Assembly (NCBI GenBank): GCA_900770195.1
Contig: CAAGJI010000041.1
Span: 185,348 to 249,347 of the forward strand
Length of the DNA stretch: 64,000 nucleotides
From: Oscillospiraceae bacterium
Lineage (GTDB): Bacteria > Bacillota > Clostridia > Oscillospirales > Ruminococcaceae
Direction: 5' to 3'
A program made the position numbers and the translations under genes. The notes beneath the pieces were generated by a model. It was not told the origin of the DNA and made no database searches. It saw only the letters and a program-made list of their open reading frames with translations. Of this stretch, positions 53,701-62,124 are shown piece by piece (positions within the stretch are counted from its first letter, which is position 1; every line of letters starts with the position of its first letter).

Positions 53701-54143
53701 TGCGGAAGCTCTCCTGCAAGGCATGCAGACAGGCAAATCAATCCGCCGTGATATTTTTCAAGTATTTCAAAATCGATTCTTGGTTTCTTGTAGAAGCCCT
53801 CAAGCGATGCAAGCGTTGCAAGTTTTACAAGGTTTCTGTAACCTTCATTATTTTTGCAAAGCAAAATAAGATGATAATATCCTCCGTTTACCGCAGCATT
53901 TTTTTCAAATCTGCTTCCCGGTGCAACATATACCTCACAGCCTATAATCGGCTTTATTCCCGCTGCTGCTGCCTTTTTATAAAAAGATATTGCACCGTAC
54001 ATATTACCATGGTCTGTAACTGCAACGGCTGTCTGTCCCATTGATTTGACTTTTTCTATAAGTTCATCAAGTTTACACGCACCATCTAAAAGACTGTATT
54101 CACTATGAACATGAAGATGAACAAATTTTTGCAAATCTTTCAT
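50703..54143 (-). CDS. dnaE: DNA polymerase III alpha subunit, DnaE
   Basis: 1146 residues. PHP domain (HVHSEYSLLDGA, VTDHGNMYG), polymerase core with the catalytic PDFDIDFC aspartates, and a C-terminal OB domain (ICEITNVKLHITKSGEKMCF). It is the DnaE type, not PolC: no inserted exonuclease domain. In Firmicutes DnaE extends the primer before PolC takes over. The ATG overlaps the whiA stop by 4 bases, so it is coupled to whiA. Confidence 0.96.
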   Translation of the reverse strand: MKDLQKFVHLHVHSEYSLLDGACKLDELIEKVKSMGQTAVAVTDHGNMYGAISFYKKAAAAGIKPIIGCEVYVAPGSRFEKNAAVNGGYYHLILLCKNNEGYRNLVKLATLASLEGFYKKPRIDFEILEKYHGGLICLSACLAGELPQALLNDDIKKAEEIALRYKNLFGNDYYIEIQDHGIIKQKRILPQLVSIAEKYNIKIAATNDAHYINKEDAYVQQILMCIQTNKKINDKDAMSFETDEFYLKSSEEMAKLFENYPEAIKNTCEIADKCNVSFEFDKILLPKFEYKNVTDTTAFFEKLCYDGCILRYGENYPENVKKRLEYEISVIEKMGYTDYYLIVWDFVNYAKSADIPVGMGRGSGAGSLCAYCIGITGIDPIKHNLLFERFLNPERVSMPDFDIDFCVEGRKKVKEYVIKKYGADRVSDVVTFDTMKARQAIRDTARVMDVSYAVSDKAAKLIPHNCKLADALENVKEFKEFYDSDPEARKLVDISKKLENMPRHISTHASAVVIAANPITELVPLQKSDSDSLVMTQYPMDSIESLGLLKFDFLGLRNLTVIKECCESIAEYDKTFDVEKIPLDDKATYEMLSEGDTTGVFQMESEGLRKVLQRLQPESIEDIIAVISLYRPGPMDSIPKYIKNRHNPKFITYKTPLLKPILDVTYGCIVYQEQVMEICRKIAGYSYGRADLVRRAMAKKKHEVMQKEREVFLYGVKGDENCTGAVAHGVDEKTANELFDEMSGFASYAFNKSHAASYAYLAYRTAYLKRHYYADYMAALMNSVIYQSDKLTVYLSQCKSDGVKVIRPDINKSETFFRRNGKDIVFGLLAIKSIGQGFIEKIITEREKNGIYANLTDFCVRMQGNEFNKKAVINLIKSGAMDCFPENRRQMIECADDVCHLVKNNRSQQVEGQLDLFGESETENFFTYDYPELKEYDDMEFFEMEREVTGIYLSGDPLEKYRWIRETAHCTDAVRFVQNENFDGRIISVICEITNVKLHITKSGEKMCFLECSDGTGDFDGVVFPNLFKITSSVLKENNFVFIKGKLDVKEKTTSVVVNSIIALDKLEEVMQRGKLCIKISESDKKVLPEILNVLKKYNGSAEPVFYLADSGKYVRPKNISGVEICEKSTEELKKFINNKKIGWIG

Positions 54144-55048
54144 TTACTATTCTCCTGAAAAGATTTTTCAATTGCTTTAAGACGCTGAAATCTCCTGCTT
54201 ACACCCGATTTTCCGATAGGTTTTTCAAGCATTTCACCAAGTTCTGCAAGTCCTGCATCTCTGTTTTCAAGTCTTAATACCGCTATTTCGTAAAGGTCTT
54301 TCGGCAGATCATCAAGCTTCATATGTTTTTCAATATTTTTTATAATTCTTATCTGTTCAACTGACGCTGAAACGGTTTTATTTAAATTTGCAAAATCGCA
54401 GTTTGTTATTCTGTTTGTTTTGTTCCTGAAATTTTTGTATATTTTTATGTTTATAAGGTCAATTGTGCATTGTTGTGCACCCATAAACGTAAGTAAATCC
54501 TCTATATTTTCGCTGTTTTCAATATAAATTATAAACGAATTTTTTCTTTCTGAAGTTCCGCATTTAAAGCCGAAACTGTTCAAAACAGTCTTTAAATTTT
54601 CGCATAATTTCCTTGTTGGAGTATTAAATTCAAGCCTGTAGCCTTTGTTAGGATCGACAATACTTCCGCAACATAGAAAAACACCTGCAAGAAATTCTGC
54701 AAGTCCACCGTTTATCATATTTGTATTGTCAATTTCCCTGTTTTCAGGATTTATTTTATACGTCGATGAGATTAAATCTACCTGTTTTTCATCATCTATA
54801 GTAAAAGAAAAAATATTTTTTCTTATTTTATTTTCTTTTACTGTTTTTGCTTTAACATTATTTTTAAAAACGCTTTCAACAAGGTCTTCAAGCACTTTCA
54901 TCAAAAGTTCACTTTCACTTGAAATAATTATCTTTTCTTTTGAAAACGTTCTTGCATAAAGAAATATGCCATATAAACAGGCATATTTTCTTTCTTTATC
55001 ATGCAATGTTCTGCATATTTCTTCTCTTATCTGACCGGAAAATGTCAT
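54140..55048 (-). CDS. whiA: WhiA-family DNA-binding protein
   Basis: 302 residues: N-terminal LAGLIDADG-homing-endonuclease-like fold that has lost nuclease function (EICRTLHDKERKYACLYGIFL), then a C-terminal HTH (LPKDLYEIAVLRLENRDAGLAELGEML). WhiA links chromosome segregation, division and growth in Gram-positives. Follows rapZ by 14 bases and overlaps dnaE. In Bacillus yvcK sits between rapZ and whiA, but here it is absent. Confidence 0.92.
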   Translation of the reverse strand: MTFSGQIREEICRTLHDKERKYACLYGIFLYARTFSKEKIIISSESELLMKVLEDLVESVFKNNVKAKTVKENKIRKNIFSFTIDDEKQVDLISSTYKINPENREIDNTNMINGGLAEFLAGVFLCCGSIVDPNKGYRLEFNTPTRKLCENLKTVLNSFGFKCGTSERKNSFIIYIENSENIEDLLTFMGAQQCTIDLINIKIYKNFRNKTNRITNCDFANLNKTVSASVEQIRIIKNIEKHMKLDDLPKDLYEIAVLRLENRDAGLAELGEMLEKPIGKSGVSRRFQRLKAIEKSFQENSK

Positions 55049-55062
55049 TTTTTCGCTCCGTT

Positions 55063-55932
55063 TTAAGATTTATTTTTTGTTATATCTCTGTGCTGTTTCT
55101 GGACTCTGAGACCTTTTGCCTGCAAATATTTTGCTGTATATTCGGCAAATGTAACAGATCTGTGCTTTCCGCCTGTACAGCCGAATGCGATAACAAGCTG
55201 GCTTTTTCCCTCTCTTATGTAAAGAGGTATAAGAAAATCAAACAAATCTTTCAGTTTGTTGAAAAGTTCCTGCGACTGTTCAAACTGCATAACATAATCT
55301 GACACACAACTTTCACAACCTGTATGTTCACGAAGTTCAGGTATATAAAAGGGATTAGGCAGACATCTTACGTCAAAAACAAGGTCGGCTTCTGTTGATA
55401 ATCCGTATTTATAGCCAAAAGACATAACTTTTACAGACATAGAATCAAGGGAATTTTCAAGGAAAAGTTCCCTTATCTGTTCTTTTAACTGATTGCTTGA
55501 AAGATAAGTTGAAACTATACAATAATCCGCAATGCCTTTCATCTGCTGTAATTTATTTCTTTCATATTCAATACAGCTTTGAAGTGAACCGTTGAAATTA
55601 TCGAGGAGAGGGTGTTTTCTTCTTGTTTCCTTGTATCTTTTAAGAATAACTTCATCTGATGCTTCAATGTAAAGTAATTTTATATCAATATCATCATTTT
55701 TTTTCAGTTCATTCAGACTGCTGTATATATTGCTGAACATATCGCCTGCCCTGAGGTCAACCGCAATTGCAATTTTTTCTATATTGCTCTTTGACTTATA
55801 ACATATGTCATATATACTTGTAATAAGTGCAGGAGGAAGATTATCTATACAGTAATATCCAATATCTTCCATAACATCCATAATACACGATTTACCGGAA
55901 CCCGACATTCCCGTTACAATAACAAGCTGCAT
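55063..55932 (-). CDS. rapZ: RapZ/YvcJ-family nucleotide-binding protein
   Basis: 289 residues with Walker A GMSGSGKSCI, the DNLPPAL element and the C-terminal GCTGGKHRSV that binds sugar nucleotide ligands in this family. It regulates amino-sugar metabolism (in E. coli via a small RNA adaptor; in Bacillus competence). Part of hprK-murB-rapZ-whiA. Confidence 0.95.
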   Translation of the reverse strand: MQLVIVTGMSGSGKSCIMDVMEDIGYYCIDNLPPALITSIYDICYKSKSNIEKIAIAVDLRAGDMFSNIYSSLNELKKNDDIDIKLLYIEASDEVILKRYKETRRKHPLLDNFNGSLQSCIEYERNKLQQMKGIADYCIVSTYLSSNQLKEQIRELFLENSLDSMSVKVMSFGYKYGLSTEADLVFDVRCLPNPFYIPELREHTGCESCVSDYVMQFEQSQELFNKLKDLFDFLIPLYIREGKSQLVIAFGCTGGKHRSVTFAEYTAKYLQAKGLRVQKQHRDITKNKS

Positions 55933-55964
55933 AAATATACTTCCTTTCTGTTTTTGAAAAAATT

Positions 55965-56882
55965 TTAAAAATCACCCAAAAGAACAGGTTCAAGTTCAAG
56001 TTCAAAACCTTTTTCTTTTTTTACTGTTTCTTTTATTTTTCTGCAAAGATTTATTACGTCCTCGCAGGTTGCATTTCCTTTATTTATAACAAATCCGCTG
56101 TGTTTCGTGCTTACTTCCGCACCTCCCACACTAAGACCTTTCAAACCGCATTCATCTATTAAAAGTGATGCATAACTTCCTTCAGGTCTTTTGAAAGTGC
56201 TTCCCGCACTAGGATATTCAAGCGGCTGTTTTGTTTTTCTTTTAAGGTCAAGTTCTTTCATTTTTTCCTGTATTTCGTTTCTATCTCCGCTTTTCAGGAA
56301 AAAATCAGCACTTAAAATTATTTCTCTATTTTCAGCAAAAACGCTGTGCCTGTATGAAAAATCCATTTCACCTTTTTTGTATTCTTTTATTGTTCCATTC
56401 TGTGTTACTGAACGCACTTCATCAACACAATCAGCAATTTCACCGCCATAAGCACCTGCATTCATATAAACTGCACCGCCTACAGACCCCGGTATTCCAT
56501 AAAGGCATTCAACACCTGTCAGCGATTTTTCAAGTGCAAATTTCCCAACAAATCGAAGTGATGCACCTGCCTGTGCTGAAAAAGATGTTTCTCCTGTCAT
56601 TTTTATATCTGAAAAACTTTTTCCGATATTCAAAATATATCCGTCATAGCCTTTATCTGAAACAAGAACATTGCTGCCTCTGCCAAGGATTGTAAATTCT
56701 TCATTTTTTTCTTTTAACAGTTTAAGCAATGATAAAAGTCCATCTTCGGATGAAATGCTTACAAAACATTTACATTTTCCGCCTATACAAAACGATGTAT
56801 GCTTTTTCATGCTCTCATTAAACAGCAGTTCCATTTTATGTTCATGACATATCTGTTCAACATATTTTGCTGTCAAATCCAT
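55965..56882 (-). CDS. murB: UDP-N-acetylenolpyruvoylglucosamine reductase
   Basis: 305 residues, FAD enzyme of peptidoglycan precursor synthesis (type IIb, lacking the E. coli insert). TSFCIGGKCKCFV, LGRGSNVLVSDKG, GIPGSVGGAVYMNAGAYGG, SYRHSVF and PSAGSTFKRP match. Catalytic Ser is in the AGSTFKRP segment. Last gene-run position: 32 bases before rapZ. Confidence 0.95.
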   Translation of the reverse strand: MDLTAKYVEQICHEHKMELLFNESMKKHTSFCIGGKCKCFVSISSEDGLLSLLKLLKEKNEEFTILGRGSNVLVSDKGYDGYILNIGKSFSDIKMTGETSFSAQAGASLRFVGKFALEKSLTGVECLYGIPGSVGGAVYMNAGAYGGEIADCVDEVRSVTQNGTIKEYKKGEMDFSYRHSVFAENREIILSADFFLKSGDRNEIQEKMKELDLKRKTKQPLEYPSAGSTFKRPEGSYASLLIDECGLKGLSVGGAEVSTKHSGFVINKGNATCEDVINLCRKIKETVKKEKGFELELEPVLLGDF

Positions 56883-56924
56883 TTTCTCATTATTCTCCTT
56901 AAAAACTTGTTTTTATCTATTTTA

Positions 56925-57884
56925 TCAGAATGAATCAAAATTCTTGACTACTTCTGTTCCCTTGCTGTCAAGTCCGAGTCTTGACATAAGTTCAGTTGCA
57001 GCATTATAACCCATTTTTTTCTGTCTGTTGTTCATAGCAGCAACTTCAAGTATAACTGCAAGGTTTCTACCAGGTTTTACAGGTATTGTAAGGCAAGGAA
57101 CTTTTACACCAAGGAGTGACGCATACTGCGTATCAAGACCTGTTCTGTCATAGAATTTTTCAGGATCCCACTGTTCCATTTCAACAATAAGGTCGATTTT
57201 TTCAGTTACCTTAACAGCACCAATACCAAAAAGTCTTCTTGCGTTTATAATACCAATACCACGAAGTTCAAGGAAGTGTCTTATGTTGTCAGGTGAACTT
57301 CCCACAAGGCTTATATTTGAAACCTTTCTTATTTCAACAGCATCATCTGCAACGAGTCTGTGACCACGCTTAACAAGTTCTATCGCTGTTTCACTCTTAC
57401 CTACACCGCTTTCACCTGTAAGGAAAACGCCTTCGCCATAAACTTCAATCAAAACACCGTGTCTTGTTATTCTTGGTGCAAGATTGAGGTTCAAAAACGC
57501 AATAAGTCCTGACATAAAGTTTGATGTGCTTTCCTTGCTTCTTAAAAGAGGTACTTCATATTTCTTTGAAAGTTCAAGCATTTCAGAAAAATATGGGAGT
57601 TCACGTGAAATTATAAGTGCAGGGATTTTTTTGGACATAAGAACTTCTATTCTTTCATATCTTGTTTTTTCATCTATTGTTGAAAGATATGCATATTCCA
57701 TTTTGCCGATTATCTGTATTCTTTCAGCGTTGAAATATTCATAGAATCCCATAAGCTGAAGTCCCGGTCTGTTGACTTCATTTTCGGCAATAACAAGGTC
57801 GTCTATGTTGTCAGGCACATGTATTATTTCAAGCTTAAACTCTTCAATTATCTTTTTTAAAGATATAGTAAACTGGTTTTTCAT
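56925..57884 (-). CDS. hprK: HPr kinase/phosphorylase
   Basis: 319 residues. Phosphorylates HPr at Ser46 for carbon catabolite control. Walker A GESGVGKSET, the HPrK signature ELRGIGIINARRLFG, and the C-terminal VKPGRNLAVILEVAAMN are intact. N-terminal regulatory domain also present. It is 6 bases after the DUF4015-like gene. Confidence 0.96.
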   Translation of the reverse strand: MKNQFTISLKKIIEEFKLEIIHVPDNIDDLVIAENEVNRPGLQLMGFYEYFNAERIQIIGKMEYAYLSTIDEKTRYERIEVLMSKKIPALIISRELPYFSEMLELSKKYEVPLLRSKESTSNFMSGLIAFLNLNLAPRITRHGVLIEVYGEGVFLTGESGVGKSETAIELVKRGHRLVADDAVEIRKVSNISLVGSSPDNIRHFLELRGIGIINARRLFGIGAVKVTEKIDLIVEMEQWDPEKFYDRTGLDTQYASLLGVKVPCLTIPVKPGRNLAVILEVAAMNNRQKKMGYNAATELMSRLGLDSKGTEVVKNFDSF

Positions 57885-57890
57885 ATTTTT

Positions 57891-59150
57891 TTACTCCGTT
57901 TCTTTATTTAATATATATGACATATATCCATCATAATACATTTTCTGCGATATGTCATATAATTTATTTTCGTCAGATTTTTTTCCGCTGTATTCAAAAG
58001 CAATATCAAATTTTGAAATTTCGGATGATTTTATAACAGCACCTGCAATTGCATCTGCGGCTTCTTTGTCTGTCATATCTGAAACATCAAGAATATCACC
58101 CGATTTTGTTTTTATTTCTTCATTTCTGATTTTTTTAAAATCAATATTAAAAACAATTCCATCTGTTTTAAGGCTTTCTTTTTTTATTATTTCAGAATTT
58201 CCGCTTATATATTTTATGGCATCTTCCTGAACATAAATAAAAGATCCTTCCGCCATTGCTTTACTTTTTATTCCGCTTAAAAGATTTGTAAGGTTTTTGT
58301 ATCTTAAATCATCAGCATATTCATCGCCAAGATACGATATATCACTTTGTCTGAATTTGGGATAGAATACATCTTTGCACAAAACATTTTTAAAACCTGC
58401 TGAAACTATTTCATCTGCAATGCTTTCAATGTAATCTGTGCATTCTTTTTTTGACGGGTCAAGCCAGGATTTCCCACCTGCTTCAAGTGAATTATCTATC
58501 CACCTCGAACCGCTTTTTGTTGTAAATGCAGCATTCACATTATATTTTGAATATATTGAATCCTCAAGCAGACTTATTTCAGCAATTGGTTCATATCCGA
58601 AAGATTTTGCCTTTGAATATATTTCGTCGGCTTTTAAATCGGAAACAACTGCTTTTGCAGAAACTGCATCTTTATTTTCTGAAAAAAAATTTATTTCTCC
58701 GCCTGTTGATTTCATCGGAATAACAACATTTTTTATTTTTTTGTCTGTATCTTCTTTTTTTACCGCCTCAAGTGCCTTTTCAAAAGCTTCTTCACTTTTC
58801 AGCGATTCAGAAGACAATCTTACAGCTGAGAAATCTTCTGTGTTATTTTTTTTTTGACTTTCAGAATCATTATCAAATCCTGAAAGGTCATAGTAATCTG
58901 TAACATTTGTAATTACATTTATTTCAGCCTGTGACGTACTGATTTCAGATGCTGTTTCAGCTTTATCATTTTTATGTAAAATTTTAATCACAGGTCCTGC
59001 CAGAGTGTATCCCAATATGACAAGGATACACAAAAGCAATATAAATCTTAAAACATAAAAAACACTTTTCAGCCTCATTGTATTTCTTCTTTTTTTACGA
59101 GGCTTATATTTGTATTTATACATTTTTCTGTTGTTTCGTTCTTTTGCCAT
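57891..59150 (-). CDS. Membrane-anchored DUF4015-like putative glycoside hydrolase
   Basis: 419 residues: a basic N-terminus (KYKPRKKRRNTMR), one membrane helix (about 32-53), then an outside TIM-barrel-like domain with SRWIDNSLEAGGKSWLDPS and the GFKNVLCKDVFYP strand, which is the DUF4015 arrangement (GH13-like COG1306). The predicted substrate is unknown. CGGAG precedes the ATG at good spacing. It is between the Rnf-like trio and hprK with short gaps, so co-transcribed. Confidence 0.7.
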   Translation of the reverse strand: MAKERNNRKMYKYKYKPRKKRRNTMRLKSVFYVLRFILLLCILVILGYTLAGPVIKILHKNDKAETASEISTSQAEINVITNVTDYYDLSGFDNDSESQKKNNTEDFSAVRLSSESLKSEEAFEKALEAVKKEDTDKKIKNVVIPMKSTGGEINFFSENKDAVSAKAVVSDLKADEIYSKAKSFGYEPIAEISLLEDSIYSKYNVNAAFTTKSGSRWIDNSLEAGGKSWLDPSKKECTDYIESIADEIVSAGFKNVLCKDVFYPKFRQSDISYLGDEYADDLRYKNLTNLLSGIKSKAMAEGSFIYVQEDAIKYISGNSEIIKKESLKTDGIVFNIDFKKIRNEEIKTKSGDILDVSDMTDKEAADAIAGAVIKSSEISKFDIAFEYSGKKSDENKLYDISQKMYYDGYMSYILNKETE

Positions 59151-59178
59151 TTTAAAACTCCGTTATTCGTCAGATGTT

Positions 59179-59721
59179 TTATTTTAAACTGTAAACTGCC
59201 ATTGATACAAGTCCTATGAATATCATAACAGCAGGGTAACCTCTGAAACTTTTAGGAATATGTTTCCCTGAAAGGAATCCGTAAACTATGTTAAGCATCC
59301 ATGCTGCTATAAAAAAACCTACCGCTGATTCAGCTGCATGAGTGAAATGTTCCGCTAAATCATAGCTGTTATGACCTTCAAACAATATTCCCATAGTTGC
59401 TGTGTTAAATGCTGCAAAATGCATATAGATTTTGTAATTTTCAAACGCTTTTTTTCCAAAAAGTTTAGATAATCCGAAACCTGCAAAGTAAAGAATAAAT
59501 ACTATTATTGTATCTGCAAGAGGAAGAAATTTATCTGTAACAAATTTGTCTGTAAACGATGTAGCAACACTGCAAAGCATTGCAAAAACTGCAACATAAA
59601 CAGCTAAAACATTAAGACTTTTTCCGTTTTTCTTTCCGAATGTTAAGATATCTGTACCAAGTAATTTTGAAAACAGAAGATTTGAAGTAAGCACAATAAA
59701 AAATTCCTGCATTAAAAACAT
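59179..59721 (-). CDS. RnfA-like membrane subunit without the cluster cysteines
   Basis: 180 residues and six membrane helices, with the Rnf-Nqr (RnfA/RnfE/NqrD/NqrE) fold: FFIVLTSNLLFSKLLGTDI at the start and MHFAAFNTATMGILFE in the middle. In canonical RnfA the corresponding places read LGICPFLG and TTNCAVLG; those Cys bind the membrane [2Fe-2S] cluster. Here they are GTDI and NTAT, with no Cys at either. The only Cys is elsewhere (AMLCSVA). So the fold is kept but not the redox centre. The stop of the upstream gene overlaps this start (TAATG). Confidence 0.72.
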   Translation of the reverse strand: MFLMQEFFIVLTSNLLFSKLLGTDILTFGKKNGKSLNVLAVYVAVFAMLCSVATSFTDKFVTDKFLPLADTIIVFILYFAGFGLSKLFGKKAFENYKIYMHFAAFNTATMGILFEGHNSYDLAEHFTHAAESAVGFFIAAWMLNIVYGFLSGKHIPKSFRGYPAVMIFIGLVSMAVYSLK

Positions 59722-60326
59722 TACTCTTCACCATCCTTGCTTTTTCTTAAAACGCTGTATCTTGCAGCTGCTGCACATATACCCATTATAATCACCGCAA
59801 ACCATGGCTGCTGTGCTGACTCAAGTATTTTATGAGATGTGACTGCTATTCCGAACAATGTTCCAAATGCAAGTATTTCCCTGATAATTGCAAGAAGTAT
59901 CATAAAAATTCCTGCACCTGCCGCAAAAACAAAAATTCTTGCGGCTGATTTAAAAACAGAATTTTCTTCTGAATATTTTCTTTGCGTTCTGTATATAAGC
60001 ACAGACTGCACCGCAATCAAAGGAAGATATATTCCGGCATCTGAAATATAAGCTGAGGAAATGTTTTCAATAAGCATATAAACAGGTACATAGCAGACAG
60101 ATGAAATTAATCCGCAGGCTGCTACCTGCATATAATAATTTTTCTTTTGAAAGAAAACTATTGTCAAAACAGATGACACAACAGAAATAAACAAAAGCGA
60201 AACAGACATTATAACCGCTGTAACTGCTTTATTGCAGACAACCGAACATAAAGCAGTTAAAAGTCCGCTTGATAAAACAAGATTTTTTCTTATAAGTCCA
60301 TCTGTAATATATTTATCTTTATTCAC
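59721..60326 (-). CDS. RnfE-like membrane subunit with altered cysteine sites
   Basis: 201 residues, six membrane helices, alignable to RnfE: GLIRKNLVLSSGLLTALCSVVCNKA near the N-terminus and GIYLPLIAVQSVLIYRT and IIREILAFGTLFG in the second half. The canonical LGLCPLLA and VTNCIVLGRA cysteines correspond to TALC region (Cys shifted) and QSVL (Ser). Overlaps the next gene by one base and the previous by 4 bases. Confidence 0.68.
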   Translation of the reverse strand: MNKDKYITDGLIRKNLVLSSGLLTALCSVVCNKAVTAVIMSVSLLFISVVSSVLTIVFFQKKNYYMQVAACGLISSVCYVPVYMLIENISSAYISDAGIYLPLIAVQSVLIYRTQRKYSEENSVFKSAARIFVFAAGAGIFMILLAIIREILAFGTLFGIAVTSHKILESAQQPWFAVIIMGICAAAARYSVLRKSKDGEE

Positions 60327-61276
60327 TGCTGCAACGCCTCCTCTGTTTCTCTGTCCGCTTTGCTATCCTGAGTTTTCTTTACAAAACTTCTGCAAAGCAG
60401 ACAAATAGGACTGCATATAACTATTGCAGGAATAATTGTGTTTTCCTGATCTGTAAAAAATGAAATATAATATGCAACCATTCCAAGAGTAAGACCATAA
60501 AGCATTCCTGAAATAAAACCCGATGGAGCAGTATCTTTGTCTGATGCGAAGAAAATCGCCGCAAAAAGCACCATATTTGCAAGTACTTCAGATTCTGCTG
60601 ATAATAAGAATTCACCTGATTTATGAACAACTCCGCCAAAAAATGCCATTGAAACAAGGACTCCGATAAGCGGTGCAAATCTTATTCTTCTTGAAATCAG
60701 AAGTATAACCGCACATATCAGAAGCAAAATTATAACATTAGTACCCATAGCACCATTCACATTTCCTGTAAACACATCAAACAGCGATTCCCTGAATACT
60801 CCTGCTGAATTAAAATGTGCAGATGAGGACGGTATAAGACCGTTTGGAAATTCCATAGCTTCTGTGTCACCTGTTATGTTAGGGAAAGACAAAACATCAT
60901 CTTTCCACGCACACAACGCAAAAACATAGCCTATAACGGGAGAGGGCATAAGTCTTGTTCTGTTTTCACCAAAAATATGTCTGCCAAGCAGAACCGCCGC
61001 AACTGCCGCTGCTAATGCCTTTTCCAAAGGCATTGTTGACGGAAACATAAAAGCAAGAAGCCAGCTTTCTGCTATGCACGACAAATCCGATATTTCATAA
61101 TTTCTCTTTTTTAATTTTACACATACAAAATCTGCAACAAATGCAGCTGCTGACATAACTATAATCAGTAATGCAGCTTTAAAACCATTTATGACTACTG
61201 CCACAACTGCTATTGCAAGAAGTGAAAGTATGTAGGTCACAGACAGTTTATCTGTTTTACTTTCCAATTTTCTCAT
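60323..61276 (-). CDS. RnfD-like membrane subunit without the FMN motif
   Basis: 317 residues, about nine membrane helices. It follows RnfD/NqrB: ESWLLAFMFPSTMPLEKALAA (canonical MFPPTLP region), HIFGENRTRLMPSPVIGYVF and GNVNGAMGTNVIILLL (canonical G...GsiGEtsaL). Between them, where RnfD has SGAT with the covalent-FMN threonine, the text is SSSAHFNSAG and no GAT is present anywhere. So the flavin site appears lost. First of the D-E-A trio; it follows rpe by 37 bases. Confidence 0.72.
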   Translation of the reverse strand: MRKLESKTDKLSVTYILSLLAIAVVAVVINGFKAALLIIVMSAAAFVADFVCVKLKKRNYEISDLSCIAESWLLAFMFPSTMPLEKALAAAVAAVLLGRHIFGENRTRLMPSPVIGYVFALCAWKDDVLSFPNITGDTEAMEFPNGLIPSSSAHFNSAGVFRESLFDVFTGNVNGAMGTNVIILLLICAVILLISRRIRFAPLIGVLVSMAFFGGVVHKSGEFLLSAESEVLANMVLFAAIFFASDKDTAPSGFISGMLYGLTLGMVAYYISFFTDQENTIIPAIVICSPICLLCRSFVKKTQDSKADRETEEALQQ

Positions 61277-61313
61277 TTTTTCAGTTATCCTCTCGTTTGT
61301 TTCTTAAATCTGT

Positions 61314-61967
61314 TTAACCGACTCCTTTAAGAAGTGTAACTTTCTCTTTCATATTTTCCGACTTTAAAACATAGCTTCCCGAAACAAGTATATCTGTGCC
61401 TGCATCAGCACACTTTTTACCTGTAACATTATTTATTCCGCCATCAACTTCTATTTTATACAACAGGTTGTTTTCTTTTCTATATTTATCAAGTTCTTCA
61501 ATTTTTGGTATCATATCTTCCATAAACGATTGTCCGCCAAACCCCGGTTCAACTGTCATAACAAGAACGAGGTCAATATCTGAAAGATATTTTTCAATAT
61601 CTGAAACAGGTGTTGCAGGCTTTATTGAAATTCCTGCCTTGATTCCAAAAGATTTTATAAGCTTTATTGTTTCTGAAATATCGCTTACACTTTCAGCGTG
61701 AAATGTTATTAAATCAGCACCGCTCTCAGCAAAATTTTTAATATATTTTGCAGGGTCATTTATCATCAGATGAACGTCCATAAACAAATCTGTACATCTG
61801 TCCATATCTTTCAGAACAGGCATTCCATATGAAAGATTAGGGACAAAAACACCGTCCATAACATCAAAATGCAGCATATCAGTACCGCTTTCATCAAGAG
61901 ATGAAAGAAACTTTCTCATATCAGTCAAATCTGCTCCAAGAACAGAAACCGAAACTTCAACAGACAT
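61314..61967 (-). CDS. rpe: Ribulose-phosphate 3-epimerase
   Basis: 217 residues, TIM barrel of the pentose phosphate pathway. HFDVMDGVFVPNLSYG with the metal-binding His and Asp, DVHLMINDP, ITFHAES, VMTVEPGFGGQSFM and EVDGGIN are all intact. ATG preceded by AAGGAG; a TTGACT-17-TATAAT promoter lies 52 bases upstream. First gene of a run that continues through the Rnf-like trio to dnaE. Confidence 0.95.
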   Translation of the reverse strand: MSVEVSVSVLGADLTDMRKFLSSLDESGTDMLHFDVMDGVFVPNLSYGMPVLKDMDRCTDLFMDVHLMINDPAKYIKNFAESGADLITFHAESVSDISETIKLIKSFGIKAGISIKPATPVSDIEKYLSDIDLVLVMTVEPGFGGQSFMEDMIPKIEELDKYRKENNLLYKIEVDGGINNVTGKKCADAGTDILVSGSYVLKSENMKEKVTLLKGVG

Positions 61968-62018
61968 ATCTTAACTACTCCTTATTTATCAATATTTTGC
62001 TAATGTCTTTCAGCTTAT

Positions 62019-62047
62019 ATTATATAATACCCTACCCGATTAGTCAA
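62019..62047 (-). promoter_or_regulatory. rpe run promoter
   Basis: Minus strand TTGACT (62042-62047), 17-base spacer, TATAAT (62019-62024). Confidence 0.8.
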
Positions 62048-62085
62048 CACATTTCCTTTATTTTTTTACTTTTTAATAAATAATA

Positions 62086-62114
62086 TTTACAATTAAATTA
62101 AAATATGGTATAAT
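62086..62114 (+). promoter_or_regulatory. Plus-strand promoter pointing into the end of a minus-strand gene
   Basis: TTTACA (62086-62091), 17-base spacer, TATAAT (62109-62114), preceded by ATATGG as at 23642. Downstream is the 3' end of the gene at 62125-63042, on the other strand; no plus-strand gene with a ribosome binding site follows. Confidence 0.55.
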
Positions 62115-62124
62115 GTTATTCGGA

